Position numbers and translations under genes: made by a program. Shown piece by piece: positions 35,364-43,957 of a stretch of 59,149 nt of DNA. Below the pieces are notes generated by a model that was not told the DNA's origin, searched no databases, and saw only the letters and a list, made by a program, of their open reading frames with translations. Position 1 is the stretch's first letter. Each line of letters starts with the position of its first letter. This stretch comes from Desulfurivibrio sp. (lineage in GTDB: Bacteria; Desulfobacterota; Desulfobulbia; Desulfobulbales; SURF-16), in contig QZKJ01000005.1 of the NCBI GenBank assembly GCA_003605035.1, forward strand, positions 1-59,149, given 5' to 3'.

Positions 35364-38114
35364 TCAGTCCCTGGTCACCTGGTAGTTCAAGGTCTGCTCG
35401 TCAAAGGTGATGGTATAGGCGCCCGCTCCCTGGGTAATGGGGATATCGGCGCCAAAGGAATCCGCCTGACCGTCCCGCATGGGGTTGTCGCCATAGTTGT
35501 CCGTCCAGTCGCCCAGCACGTCAAACTTGAAGCGCTCCTCCGGGCCGTCGCCGAACAGCACCTGGCCGGCCTGCCAGGTGTGATCGCCCCGCAGGGTCAT
35601 GGGCGTGACCTGCCAGCTGTTGAAAGTGCCCCGCAAAAACAGGGTGGGAAAGTTGTGTTTGAAACGGGGCGCGTAGCGCTCCCGGACTACCTGATAGGAG
35701 TCCCAGACATTGCGGTCGGTCAGCGAGCGCACCAGCTTGATGTACTCGGCGTGGCACCAGGCCAGCGGGGTGGCGCTGTCCGTGCCTTCCCCCACCGCAT
35801 AGTGATGGGTGCTGTTGTCGCCCACCCCGTCAAATACCTGCTCCGGCAGCATCAGCCCCTCATTGGCAAAATGCTCCATGGCCCGCACATAGGTCGCTTT
35901 CAGCCCGTCAAGCTGCTGCTGGCTGATCTGGCCGTTGTTTTCCGCCTTGAGCCGCTCCAGCTCATAATGGCCGCGCTCACCGGTAAAGAGCGGCCAGACC
36001 CGGCCCCGCTGGCTGGGGTCGCTGCCGCGGTAATTGCCGCCATCGCTGGTCCGTTCGCCGTAGCCGTCATTGCCGTAGCGCCGCCAGCCCGGAAACCCCG
36101 GCTGCCCGTCAAAAGTGAAATCATACCTTACCCGCAGATTCTCCGGCAGGTCCATGGCGTCCAGCTCAGGCAGCGAGTCGAGCATGTCCGGGTCATCGGC
36201 CGGCAGCACCCCGTACCGGACCAGTTCAAGAAAGCCGGCATCGAGCACCTCCTTTTCATTGATGGCGGGCCGGCCGTTGCTGCCGTTGATCATCTCCCCG
36301 TCATTAGGGTTGTCATTTTTGGTGATGCGCAGATAGTATCTGCCGTTTTTGTCGCCGCCGGAAAAGGCCCCGCTGGTGGTGAACATGGTGGGGGCGAGCC
36401 GGCTGGCGAACGTATCGGCCCTGGCCTCATACCAGGCGGCAGCGCCCGGATCATGGACCTGGCGGGCGATGTCCGCGGCCGCGATGAGGCCGGTGATGAT
36501 CGCCGCCTCGGTGGAGGGCGAGTAGCCGGACTGTTCCTCCCAGCGCTCCATCCTGGTCCAGGGCGGCGGCACGGTGTATTCGTCGCTGCCGCCTTCCGCA
36601 AAAGTCACCTTGACCTGGCCGCCGTTGGCGAGAAACTCGGCCGCGGGCTTCAGCGTCTGCCAGTAACTCGCCACCAGCTCATCCTCGGAGAGCAGCCCGT
36701 TTTTCCACAGCTTCCAGCCAAGCATGATGGGCATGGCGGTCTGGTCCAACTGGATCTGCAGCCACTCCAGCCGGCCGTCCACCTGGGTTTTCTGCAGGAA
36801 CCAGCCCGGCCGGCTGCTGTCAATGGTGATACCGTCCCGCTCCACATGGCTGGACTGCACTTGCACCCTGGGCAGGTAGTCAAAGGCGACCCGCGGCGTC
36901 TCCCGGTCGCCCAGGGCCAGCAGGGCCATGGCGCACTGGTAGAAATCCCGTGGCCAGACCGCCCGGTAGCCGGTGGCGTATTCGTTCGCCGAAGTCGTAT
37001 CACCCCAGGGGATGGATAATGAGGCAATCAGCGCGCCCGGGTTCTGCTTGTCCTCCAGGGCCTTCAGCGCCATGGCGCTGGCATGGAGCAGTCTGCCGTT
37101 GTCACCGGTGGCGGGGATCATCTCCGGCAGGCGGTAAAGACCGGCCAGATAATCCTCCCAGCCCACCGCCTCACCTGCGCCGTTATATTTGGCGAGCAGT
37201 GCCTCATAGCCCTCGGAGAGCGATCCGTCGGCCGCGGCCATGGCCTCATTGTGGCTGGCGCCGAAGCCCACCGCGATGTCAAAGACGGCGGTCTGCCCGG
37301 CTTGCAGCGTTTCCAGCCTGGCCATCATGGCCACGTTGCCGCCGCCGTCGTCGGCATAGTCGTAGCCCCAGTCCATCACCCCGTTGTCGTGCAGATCCTG
37401 CCAGCCGTCGGAGGTGCCGACAAAGCCGGCGGACATCCGGTTAAAGCTTGCGGTGCTGCGCAGGCTTAAGAAAAGTTCATGGCCCTGCCGGGCATTGAGA
37501 AAGCCCCGGCCCTGCTGGTCCCGGCCGACATAGGCCACATCAAAACGGCCGGAATTGCCCATGTGCGGATTGATGAGAATATAGGGGGTGATGTTGTCTG
37601 CCGCTGCGGTGAAACGGACGCGGACAAACAGGGTCTGCCGGTCCGGGTCGGTGAAGATGCTTTTTTCGATGACGTACTGGTTGTCGCGGTCGGTGTTGGT
37701 CAGCCGGTAGGCCAGGGAGGCGGGCCGGCCGGCGGCGTCGGTGGTCAGATATTCGATACGGTGTTCGGTGGCGGTTTTTTCCTCGTCAAAAAAACCGGGG
37801 CCGGTGACCAGCAGCTGCAGATCCTTGATCTGGGCCGCGTCGATGCGACCATAAGCGGTTTCGGTGACGATGCCCCGGGCAATGGAGAACCACACCCTGG
37901 AGACAGGCCCGCTGGGCCCGTTGTCGCTGTACTCCCGCCCCACATATTGCTCATACGAGGTGCCGATGCCGGTTTTGCCCGCATAGGTCCAGGTGGCGTT
38001 ATCCTGGGCCTGGGACGCGCCCGGCGCCCCGCCACCGGCCAGAGCCGGCAATACAGCAGCAAATACCGCGACAAGCGCCACTGCCAGAGCACTGCATGTT
38101 TTTTGCCTCATCAT
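35364..38114 (-). CDS. GH15 glucodextranase/glucoamylase, secreted
   Basis: 916 aa. Signal peptide 1-27 (cleavage near ALA-GG). Residues about 35-290 form the GH15 N-terminal beta-sandwich (TWTYAGKTGIGTSYEQYVG). The (alpha/alpha)6 catalytic domain (about 310-740) contains YRAVWPRDFYQCAMALLALGD, LDQTAMPIMLGWKLW, and the acid Glu in MERWEEQSGYSPSTEAA; LPEQVFDG and TPLAWCHAEYIKL complete the site. The last 90 residues (LFLRGTFNSWQ, FKFDVLGDWTDNYGD) form a starch-binding-like module. It releases glucose from alpha-glucans outside the cytoplasm, complementing the internal GH13 amylase. Confidence 0.92.
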   Translation of the reverse strand: MMRQKTCSALAVALVAVFAAVLPALAGGGAPGASQAQDNATWTYAGKTGIGTSYEQYVGREYSDNGPSGPVSRVWFSIARGIVTETAYGRIDAAQIKDLQLLVTGPGFFDEEKTATEHRIEYLTTDAAGRPASLAYRLTNTDRDNQYVIEKSIFTDPDRQTLFVRVRFTAAADNITPYILINPHMGNSGRFDVAYVGRDQQGRGFLNARQGHELFLSLRSTASFNRMSAGFVGTSDGWQDLHDNGVMDWGYDYADDGGGNVAMMARLETLQAGQTAVFDIAVGFGASHNEAMAAADGSLSEGYEALLAKYNGAGEAVGWEDYLAGLYRLPEMIPATGDNGRLLHASAMALKALEDKQNPGALIASLSIPWGDTTSANEYATGYRAVWPRDFYQCAMALLALGDRETPRVAFDYLPRVQVQSSHVERDGITIDSSRPGWFLQKTQVDGRLEWLQIQLDQTAMPIMLGWKLWKNGLLSEDELVASYWQTLKPAAEFLANGGQVKVTFAEGGSDEYTVPPPWTRMERWEEQSGYSPSTEAAIITGLIAAADIARQVHDPGAAAWYEARADTFASRLAPTMFTTSGAFSGGDKNGRYYLRITKNDNPNDGEMINGSNGRPAINEKEVLDAGFLELVRYGVLPADDPDMLDSLPELDAMDLPENLRVRYDFTFDGQPGFPGWRRYGNDGYGERTSDGGNYRGSDPSQRGRVWPLFTGERGHYELERLKAENNGQISQQQLDGLKATYVRAMEHFANEGLMLPEQVFDGVGDNSTHHYAVGEGTDSATPLAWCHAEYIKLVRSLTDRNVWDSYQVVRERYAPRFKHNFPTLFLRGTFNSWQVTPMTLRGDHTWQAGQVLFGDGPEERFKFDVLGDWTDNYGDNPMRDGQADSFGADIPITQGAGAYTITFDEQTLNYQVTRD

Positions 38115-38239
38115 TTACAACCCTCCTCACGGTAAACACCTTCATCAATTCAAATGAATATTTTTCATGTTGCTCAAATTTTGTCTGCCGAGAATTCAGC
38201 AGCCAGGTGACAGAATAACACGTCATAAAATCAATCATT

Positions 38240-38312
38240 CTGTCTCCTATCTCCTGTCTCCTGTCTCCTGGCTCCTGGCTCCTGGCTTCTGGCTTCTGGC
38301 TTCTGGCTTCTG
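38240..38312 (-). repeat. 7-bp tandem array (CAGAAGC / CAGGAGC / CAGGAGA)
   Basis: Minus-strand units follow the FAD-subunit stop at once: CAGAAGC four times, CAGGAGC three times, then CAGGAGA, CAGGAGA, TAGGAGA and CAGAATG, a gradient from one variant to the next. It is not coding. The array lies between the FDH operon and the GH15 gene downstream. Confidence 0.8.
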
Positions 38313-39158
38313 TCACCCCAGCAATTCCATGACTTTCAGTTGTTTGAGCTCCTGCAGGGTGAACACCGGGCCGTCCCTGCACACCAGCTTGTCATCCATG
38401 TGGCAGTGGCGGCAGATGCCCACCCCGCATTTCATATGACGCTCCATGGTGGTGATGATGTCCTCGTCGGCAAAGCCCCGCTCCGCCAGCTCCGCCAGCA
38501 CCGCCCTGATCATCATGGGCGGCCCGCAGAGCAGGGCCTTGGCGTCATCGGGCTCAAGCCGGCACTGGGCAAGCAGAGCGGTCACCAGCCCCACCTCCCC
38601 CTGCCAGCCCGGCTCCGCCCGGTCCACGGTGAGCAGGCAGCTGACATTGGCCGTCTCTCCCCAGCTGGTCAGATCCGCCTTAAAGGCGATATCCGACGGG
38701 GTTCTGCTGCCGTAAAGGATGGTGATGCGGCGGCCGTGGCCTGCGGCCAGGCAGGTGTTGATCACCGAGCGCAGCGGGGCCAGCCCGATGCCGCCGGCCA
38801 CAAACAGCAGGTCCCGGCCGGCCAGCTCGGCCATGGGAAAGGGGCGGCCGTAAGGCCCGCGCAGGCCGACCACATCCCCTTTGCGCATGCCATGCATGGC
38901 GGCAGTCAGTCTGCCGGCCCGGCGCACACTCAGATGAATGGCGCCGCCGCTGACCGGGGTGGAAGAGACCGAGATGGGCGCCTCGCCGCAATGGGGGACG
39001 GACACCATCAGAAACTGGCCGGGCGCGTAGGAGAATCTGTCCTGATACTCGCGGTCGATAAAGGAGAGGGCAAAGGTTTTGATCTGGGAATTTTCTTCGA
39101 TCACCTCGCGGATTTCCGCGGGCCTCGGCAGATAGAGATCTTTTGATTGACTTGGCAT
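38313..39158 (-). CDS. FAD/NAD(P)-binding electron-transfer subunit, sulfhydrogenase gamma / HydG-like
   Basis: 281 aa. A ferredoxin-reductase-like module: FAD-binding half with YAPGQFLMVSVP and APISVSSTP, NAD(P)-binding half with DLLFVAGGIGLAPLRSVI and ALLCGPPMM. A C-terminal [2Fe-2S] site of the DHODB type follows: CGVGICRHC, then a Cys after KLV. It passes electrons between NAD(P)H and Fe-S clusters. Last gene of the operon: it begins 2 bp after the ferredoxin-subunit stop. Together with that subunit it resembles the diaphorase pair of archaeal sulfhydrogenases and related bacterial enzymes. Confidence 0.9.
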   Translation of the reverse strand: MPSQSKDLYLPRPAEIREVIEENSQIKTFALSFIDREYQDRFSYAPGQFLMVSVPHCGEAPISVSSTPVSGGAIHLSVRRAGRLTAAMHGMRKGDVVGLRGPYGRPFPMAELAGRDLLFVAGGIGLAPLRSVINTCLAAGHGRRITILYGSRTPSDIAFKADLTSWGETANVSCLLTVDRAEPGWQGEVGLVTALLAQCRLEPDDAKALLCGPPMMIRAVLAELAERGFADEDIITTMERHMKCGVGICRHCHMDDKLVCRDGPVFTLQELKQLKVMELLG

Positions 39159-39160
39159 GA

Positions 39161-40207
39161 TCAGCTATTCTCGCAGCAGGTCATATTGATAAAACGGACG
39201 ATGTCCGTGCCGCCGAAACAGATATTGACACACCGGCCGCAGCCCACACAGCTGGGCCGGTTATCTTTTTTGACATCAAACTGCAGCTTGTGGCGGAACC
39301 GTTTCTCGATGCCCCGCATCTGCCGGTCCACCGGGTTATGGCCCCCGGCCATGCGGGTGAAGCCGCTGAAGGTGCAGGCATCCCAGCTCCTGAGCCGCTC
39401 CCCGGCATGGTCCGAGGTCTGCAGATCATGGATGGTGAAGCAGGTGCAGGTCGGACAGATGTAGGCGCAACCGCCGCAGTCCTGGCAACGCATGGACAGC
39501 TCCTCCCAGACCGATTCGGGCACCTCACCCAGGGCCAGCTTCCGCACCGCCTGGTCCAGATGCACCTGCAGACTGAATTTTCCCCGGGCCTCGAGAAAGC
39601 TCTGATACTGCGCCTTGACGTCGGCCTCGCCTGCCGGGGCAAAAAACTGCTGCCAGCTGGTGATGATCTCCTGCCCCCGGGACCGGTCAAACTCCACCAG
39701 AAAACGATCGCCCAGATCGGTGAGCTGCAGATCAAAGCCGAAATCGATAAACGGGCCGCTGCGGGTGACGTTGCAGAAACAGCTGGCAAAGGGATCATTG
39801 CAGTTGAGCCCCACCAGGATGCTGTTCTGCCGTTTCTGCAGGTAGCTCGGATCCTTGGCGTCTTTTAAAAAGACCACATCCATGTAGAGCACGGCGGAAA
39901 GATCGCAGGGACGCACCCCGAAATAAAGGCTGGGCGGGCTCTCCTCAACCACCGGCTGGAAATGATAGCTGTCCCCGGCGGGATTGTCATAGGTGAAGAG
40001 CACCTCCTGCTGGGGGAAGAAAAACTGCTTCAGCGAGTTCTGCGGCTGCTTGTCAAGATCGATCCGCACCTCGTCGAGCCTGTCAATCGCGGTAAACAGG
40101 GTGTCGCCATGCGTATTCCGCACCGGGGCGATGAGCCGGTACGTTTTTTTAAGCTTGCGCAGCAGGGGCAGCAGATGATCTTTTTTGAGAAGATATTTAT
40201 CCTTCAT
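39161..40207 (-). CDS. 4Fe-4S dicluster subunit, sulfhydrogenase beta / HydB-like
   Basis: 348 aa. The family N-terminus (YRLIAPVRNTHGDTLF) leads to the conserved FGVRPCDLSAVLYMD and a GLNCNDPFASCFC segment. Two [4Fe-4S] motifs follow at the C-terminus, CQDCGGCAYICP and CVGCGRCVNICF, with a Cys-rich SWDACTFSGF region between. It would relay electrons between the formate dehydrogenase active subunit and the FAD/NAD(P) subunit. Located 5 bp after fdhA and 2 bp before the flavoprotein gene, so the three are one operon. Confidence 0.9.
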   Translation of the reverse strand: MKDKYLLKKDHLLPLLRKLKKTYRLIAPVRNTHGDTLFTAIDRLDEVRIDLDKQPQNSLKQFFFPQQEVLFTYDNPAGDSYHFQPVVEESPPSLYFGVRPCDLSAVLYMDVVFLKDAKDPSYLQKRQNSILVGLNCNDPFASCFCNVTRSGPFIDFGFDLQLTDLGDRFLVEFDRSRGQEIITSWQQFFAPAGEADVKAQYQSFLEARGKFSLQVHLDQAVRKLALGEVPESVWEELSMRCQDCGGCAYICPTCTCFTIHDLQTSDHAGERLRSWDACTFSGFTRMAGGHNPVDRQMRGIEKRFRHKLQFDVKKDNRPSCVGCGRCVNICFGGTDIVRFINMTCCENS

Positions 40208-40212
40208 GGGCC

Positions 40213-42243
40213 TCAGACCTTTTCCAGATGAACGGCGCAGATTTTATATTCAGGGCATTGGGAGAAATGATCCTGGGCGCTGATGGTCAGCCGGTTGACC
40301 GGCATCTCGCTAAAATGGAAGGTGGTGTACACCTCCCCTGGCCGCACCGTCTCGGTAAGCTCCGCCTTGACCTGCACCTCGCCCCGCCGGGAACGCATAC
40401 GCAGCAGATCCCCGCTGCGCACCCCGAGCCGGCGGCCGTCCTCGGGGTGCAGCTGCAGCAGGGCCTCGCCCGCCTCGCGGGAGAGCAGCGCACTGTGCCT
40501 GCTCATGGTGCCGGTATGGTACTGATGATAGATGCGGCCGGTGTTGAGCAGAAAGGGGTAGTCGTCATCCGGCAGTTCAGCGGGCGGCTCATGGACGACC
40601 GGGGTGAAGCGCCCCCTGCCCCGGGTAAAGTAGTATTTGTGCAGAAAGGGGGTGCCGGGGTGACTGCGGTCCCAGCAGGGCCACTGCAGCCCCCAGGAGT
40701 TTTCCAGCCGGTCATGCTGCATGCCGCCGTAGATCGGGGCCAGCATGCTGATCTCTTCCATGATCTCCGCCGGGCTCTCATAATCCATGGCGTAACCGAG
40801 CCTGCCGGCGAGATCCATGATGATGTCGCTATCGGTGCGGCTCTGCCCGAGCGGCGGGATCACCCGGCGCACCATCTGCACCCGGCGTTCCGAATTGGTG
40901 AAGGTGCCGGTTTTTTCGGCAAAGGAGGCGGCGGGCAGCACCACGTGGGCGCGCCGGGCGGTTTCGGTGAGAAAGATATCGGCCACCAGGAGAAACTCCA
41001 GGTTGTCCAGGGTCTCCTCCACCCGGTCGCTGACCGGGTCGCTGAGCACGGGATTCTCGCCCATGATGAACATGGCCTTGAGCGGGCCGTTTTTCCCGCC
41101 ATGGGTCATCTGCATGAGGGTGAGGCCGGGCTGGCCGGGCAGGGAAGCATGCCAGGCCCTTTCGAATTTCTCCCGGTAGTCGTCGATGTCCACCTGCTGG
41201 TAACTGGGGAAGACATTGGGCAGGGCGCCCATGTCGCAGGCCCCCTGCACATTGTTCTGGCCCCGCAGGGGATCGACGCCGGTGTCCTCCTTTTCCACAT
41301 GGCCGGTCAGCATGGCCAGGTTGGCAATGGCCTGCACGTTGCCGGTGCCGCAGACATGCTGGGTGATGCCCAGGCAGTAGCAGATCACCGCCTTCTGGGC
41401 CCGGCCGTAAAGCTGGGCCGCCGCGCGGATCCTGGCCAGATCCACCCCGGTGAGGCGGACCGTTTCCTCCAGATCGAACCGGAAGAGCATATCGCGCAGC
41501 CCGTAGAAATTCTCGGTGCGCATCTCGATGAACAGATCATCCGCCAGATTTTCATCGAGGATGACGCGCATCATGGCATTTAACAGCGGGATGTCGGTGC
41601 CCGGCCTGATAGGGAGATGGATGTCCGCCCTTTTTGCCATCAGGGTGCGGCGGGGATCAATGACGATCAGCCTGGCGCCCCGGTCCATGGCCGTGAAAAT
41701 CCGGCGGGCCACCTGAGGATGGGCCTCGCTGGTGTTGGAGCCGATCAGCAGAATCACCTGGGCGTTTTCAATCTCGTTGATGGAGTTGGTCATGGCGCCG
41801 CTGCCGAAGGTGGTGGCAAGACCTGCCACGGTGGGAGCGTGTCAAAGACGGGCGCAGTGGTCGATATTGTTGGTGTGCAGCACGGCCCTGGCGAGTTTCT
41901 GCAGCAGATAATTCTCCTCGTTGGTGCACTTGGCCGAGCTGAGCAGACCAACGGCCTTGCCGTCGCTTGCCGCGGCGATCCTGCCCAGTTCACGGGCCGC
42001 GCAGTTCATGGCCTCATCCCAGCTGACCGGCGTCAGCCTGCCGTTCTTGCGCATCAGGGGTTCGGTGAGCCGGGACGGATGATGGATGAATTCATGCAGA
42101 TGCCAGCCCTTGACGCAGAGATTGTTTCGGGAAACCGGATGATTGCGGCTGGGCGATGAGCCCGTCACCCGGCCGCGGTGTTCATGGAGATAGAGGCCGC
42201 AGCCGCAGCCGCAGTAGACACAGGTCGTCAGAACGTCGTGCAT
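40213..42243 (-). CDS. fdhA: Formate dehydrogenase alpha subunit, selenocysteine-containing
   Basis: 676 aa when the in-frame UGA (41842-41844) is read as Sec at residue 134. The N-terminal part has the [4Fe-4S] motif CVYCGCGCGLYL with a later Cys (NLCVKG), then NNIDHCARL; after UGA the frame resumes with HAPTVAGLATTFGSGAM. The U-H-x-P-T-V context is the Mo/W ligand site of formate dehydrogenases. The remaining domains bind the bis-pterin cofactor. No Tat signal: cytoplasmic. CO2/formate interconversion with electrons to the two downstream Fe-S and flavin subunits is inferred. It could be mistaken for two genes (41842-42243 and 40213-41829). Confidence 0.95.
41813..41829 (-). promoter_or_regulatory. 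SECIS hairpin of fdhA
   Basis: On the minus strand GTGGCA (41829-41824), loop GGTCT and TGCCAC (41818-41813) form a 6-bp stem whose loop starts 18 nt after the UGA. Loop and distance agree with the known E. coli fdhF SECIS (GGUCU loop). Confidence 0.88.
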
Positions 42244-42263
42244 GGGATGCTCCGAAAAAAAAT

Positions 42264-42364
42264 CGTTTGAGTGCGCTGAAGTGCCTAATATCGCGGTACT
42301 TTCTGATCAGATATTTCCTTTAACTTCAGGCACTTTAAGTACTTCAGGCATTTTAGGCACTGTC
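42264..42364 (-). repeat. 9-bp-period repeat element, copy 2
   Basis: On the minus strand: AGTGCCTAA, AATGCCTGA, AGTACTTAA, AGTGCCTGA, AGTTAAAGG, a divergent spacer, then AAAGTACCGCGATATTAGGC and ACTTCAGCGCACTC. Core and end match copy 1 at 35263. It lies upstream of fdhA. The remainder of 42365-42781 has no gene; AAACCGGACAC occurs twice (42580 and 42600), 20 bp apart. Confidence 0.75.
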
Positions 42365-42781
42365 TTTCTATAGTGTAGGCTGGCAGGCGGCCCCTTTGTC
42401 AAGTTTTTTGACGGATCATGACAAATGACCGCCGCAGAAACACGGGCTGGCAAAAAGGCCGGACCGCTGAGACAATTTGCCTTATTGACATCCTGGCAAC
42501 TTGAGCAGTAACGGAGAGATAAATAATTTTAATGGATTGAAATTGCCCGAAAACAGTGCTAGCCTGAAAAGTAATTTTTAAACCGGACACGCTAAAGACA
42601 AACCGGACACCATGGGGGAAGCTCCATAACAGGCGCCGAAAGGAGGTGAGAAAGAAGATCAGGAAGAAATAATCGCACGTTTTCCGCTATGATCGTACAG
42701 GAAGCCGGAGGGTACCAGTCATTCTTCATTATCACTGATTCTGCCCAGCATGAATCACGTCAACAATTAGAGGGAATAAAG

Positions 42782-43309
42782 ATGAAAAGAGTATTTTTGT
42801 GTCTTGCTTTGATGTTGTGCTTCTGCGCTGTAGCATCCGTTTCTTTTGCCGACGTTAAGGAGGGGGAAAAGGCGTTTCTGACTGAGCTGAAAAAGGCCAT
42901 CCCTGCCGACCGAATCGTCTCTGTTGATGCAATGCATGGCAAATGGCAGGAAGTTCAGGCCGGCAAGAGCAAAGCAGTGCTCCTTGATGTCCGCACCGAA
43001 GCGGAGTTTGACATGGGCCACATCTTGAACTCAAGCAATGTTGATTCCGGCCATGCCTATTCCATGCCCAAAATCTTCCCGGATGCGGCTACGGAACTGT
43101 ATGTATACTGCCGGACCCAGCACAGGGCTTCCTACTTTGCTTCCATGCTGATCAAATACGGCTATACAAACGTTTACCTGGTTGAGGGCGGCGTTGTCGG
43201 CTGGGCCGAAAAAGGCTATCCCCTGGTCAACAAGTACATGGGGGAAATCAAGGTCACCAAATACGAGAACAAGTTAAAGGAAGAGTACGTACATAGAGAC
43301 AACAAATAA
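42782..43309 (+). CDS. Exported single-domain rhodanese
   Basis: 175 aa from ATG 42782 (AGGGAATAAAG upstream). Signal peptide residues 1-23 (FLCLALMLCFCAVASVSFA-D). The rhodanese domain reads KAVLLDVRTEAEFDMGHILNSSNVD and the active Cys110 is in YVYCRTQHRASYFA, with LVEGGVVGWAEKGYP at the end. The loop CRTQHR is six residues long as in thiosulfate-type sulfurtransferases. It would move sulfane sulfur in the periplasm. It precedes the split TauE permease and molybdoenzyme genes by 650 bp on the same strand. Confidence 0.88.
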   Translation: MKRVFLCLALMLCFCAVASVSFADVKEGEKAFLTELKKAIPADRIVSVDAMHGKWQEVQAGKSKAVLLDVRTEAEFDMGHILNSSNVDSGHAYSMPKIFPDAATELYVYCRTQHRASYFASMLIKYGYTNVYLVEGGVVGWAEKGYPLVNKYMGEIKVTKYENKLKEEYVHRDNK

Positions 43310-43957
43310 CCTCTCTACCGAACAACTCAACTTTCTGACATCCGGTGGAAACGCACGCCTCTGCTTGCCCGTCTTCCGCATTCCGCCGCCTGTGACCTGC
43401 AGTAAAGCAAGCTGTCCTGGCGCGGAATGCGCAGCGGATTGATTCCATCTGCCAAACGATTGCCCGGCCAAGGGGATTTCCCGGCGATCACGTTGCGGAG
43501 TCAGAAAGTTGAGGTCAGGATAAAGCATCACTGGACAGAAAGAATTATCCTGTCCCGGGAGCAGGATTTTGCCGTTTTCACCTGAGGAAGATATCCCTTG
43601 ACCAACAGACCGAGTCAGCTGCCGCACCCATTATCTTTACGCATCAATACCACGCTGTTTTGCCAACGGAATTCTTTCCTCATTGCTTATTCACTCATTT
43701 CTTCCGTTCGTCGCTCATCGTTTTTTTTCATTTCCCGGGAGGGCAAGCCGTTGTGAAAAAATAACATGGCCAGACGCCTGTCATTTTCCCGCATAACACC
43801 CAGAGGAGGAATTGGAAGCAACGAGAGCACTTTTTCCGCAATATTGAGCTGATGAAAAGAGCAGATGATGAAAACCGGGCCGGGCGGTTGCCTGAGTTTT
43901 TTCCCCTGCCGGGGAATAATCGTCCCGCATCTAAAAAGTAAGGTAAGGAGAGAAGCA
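43310..43957 (+). other. Gene-free stretch, 648 bp
   Basis: Between the rhodanese and permease genes I see no reading frame with convincing coding character. It includes short imperfect inverted segments near 43530-43570 (GGACAG and CTGTCC around AAAGAATTATC). A leader or promoter for the permease operon must lie here, but no clear boxes were found. Confidence 0.4.
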
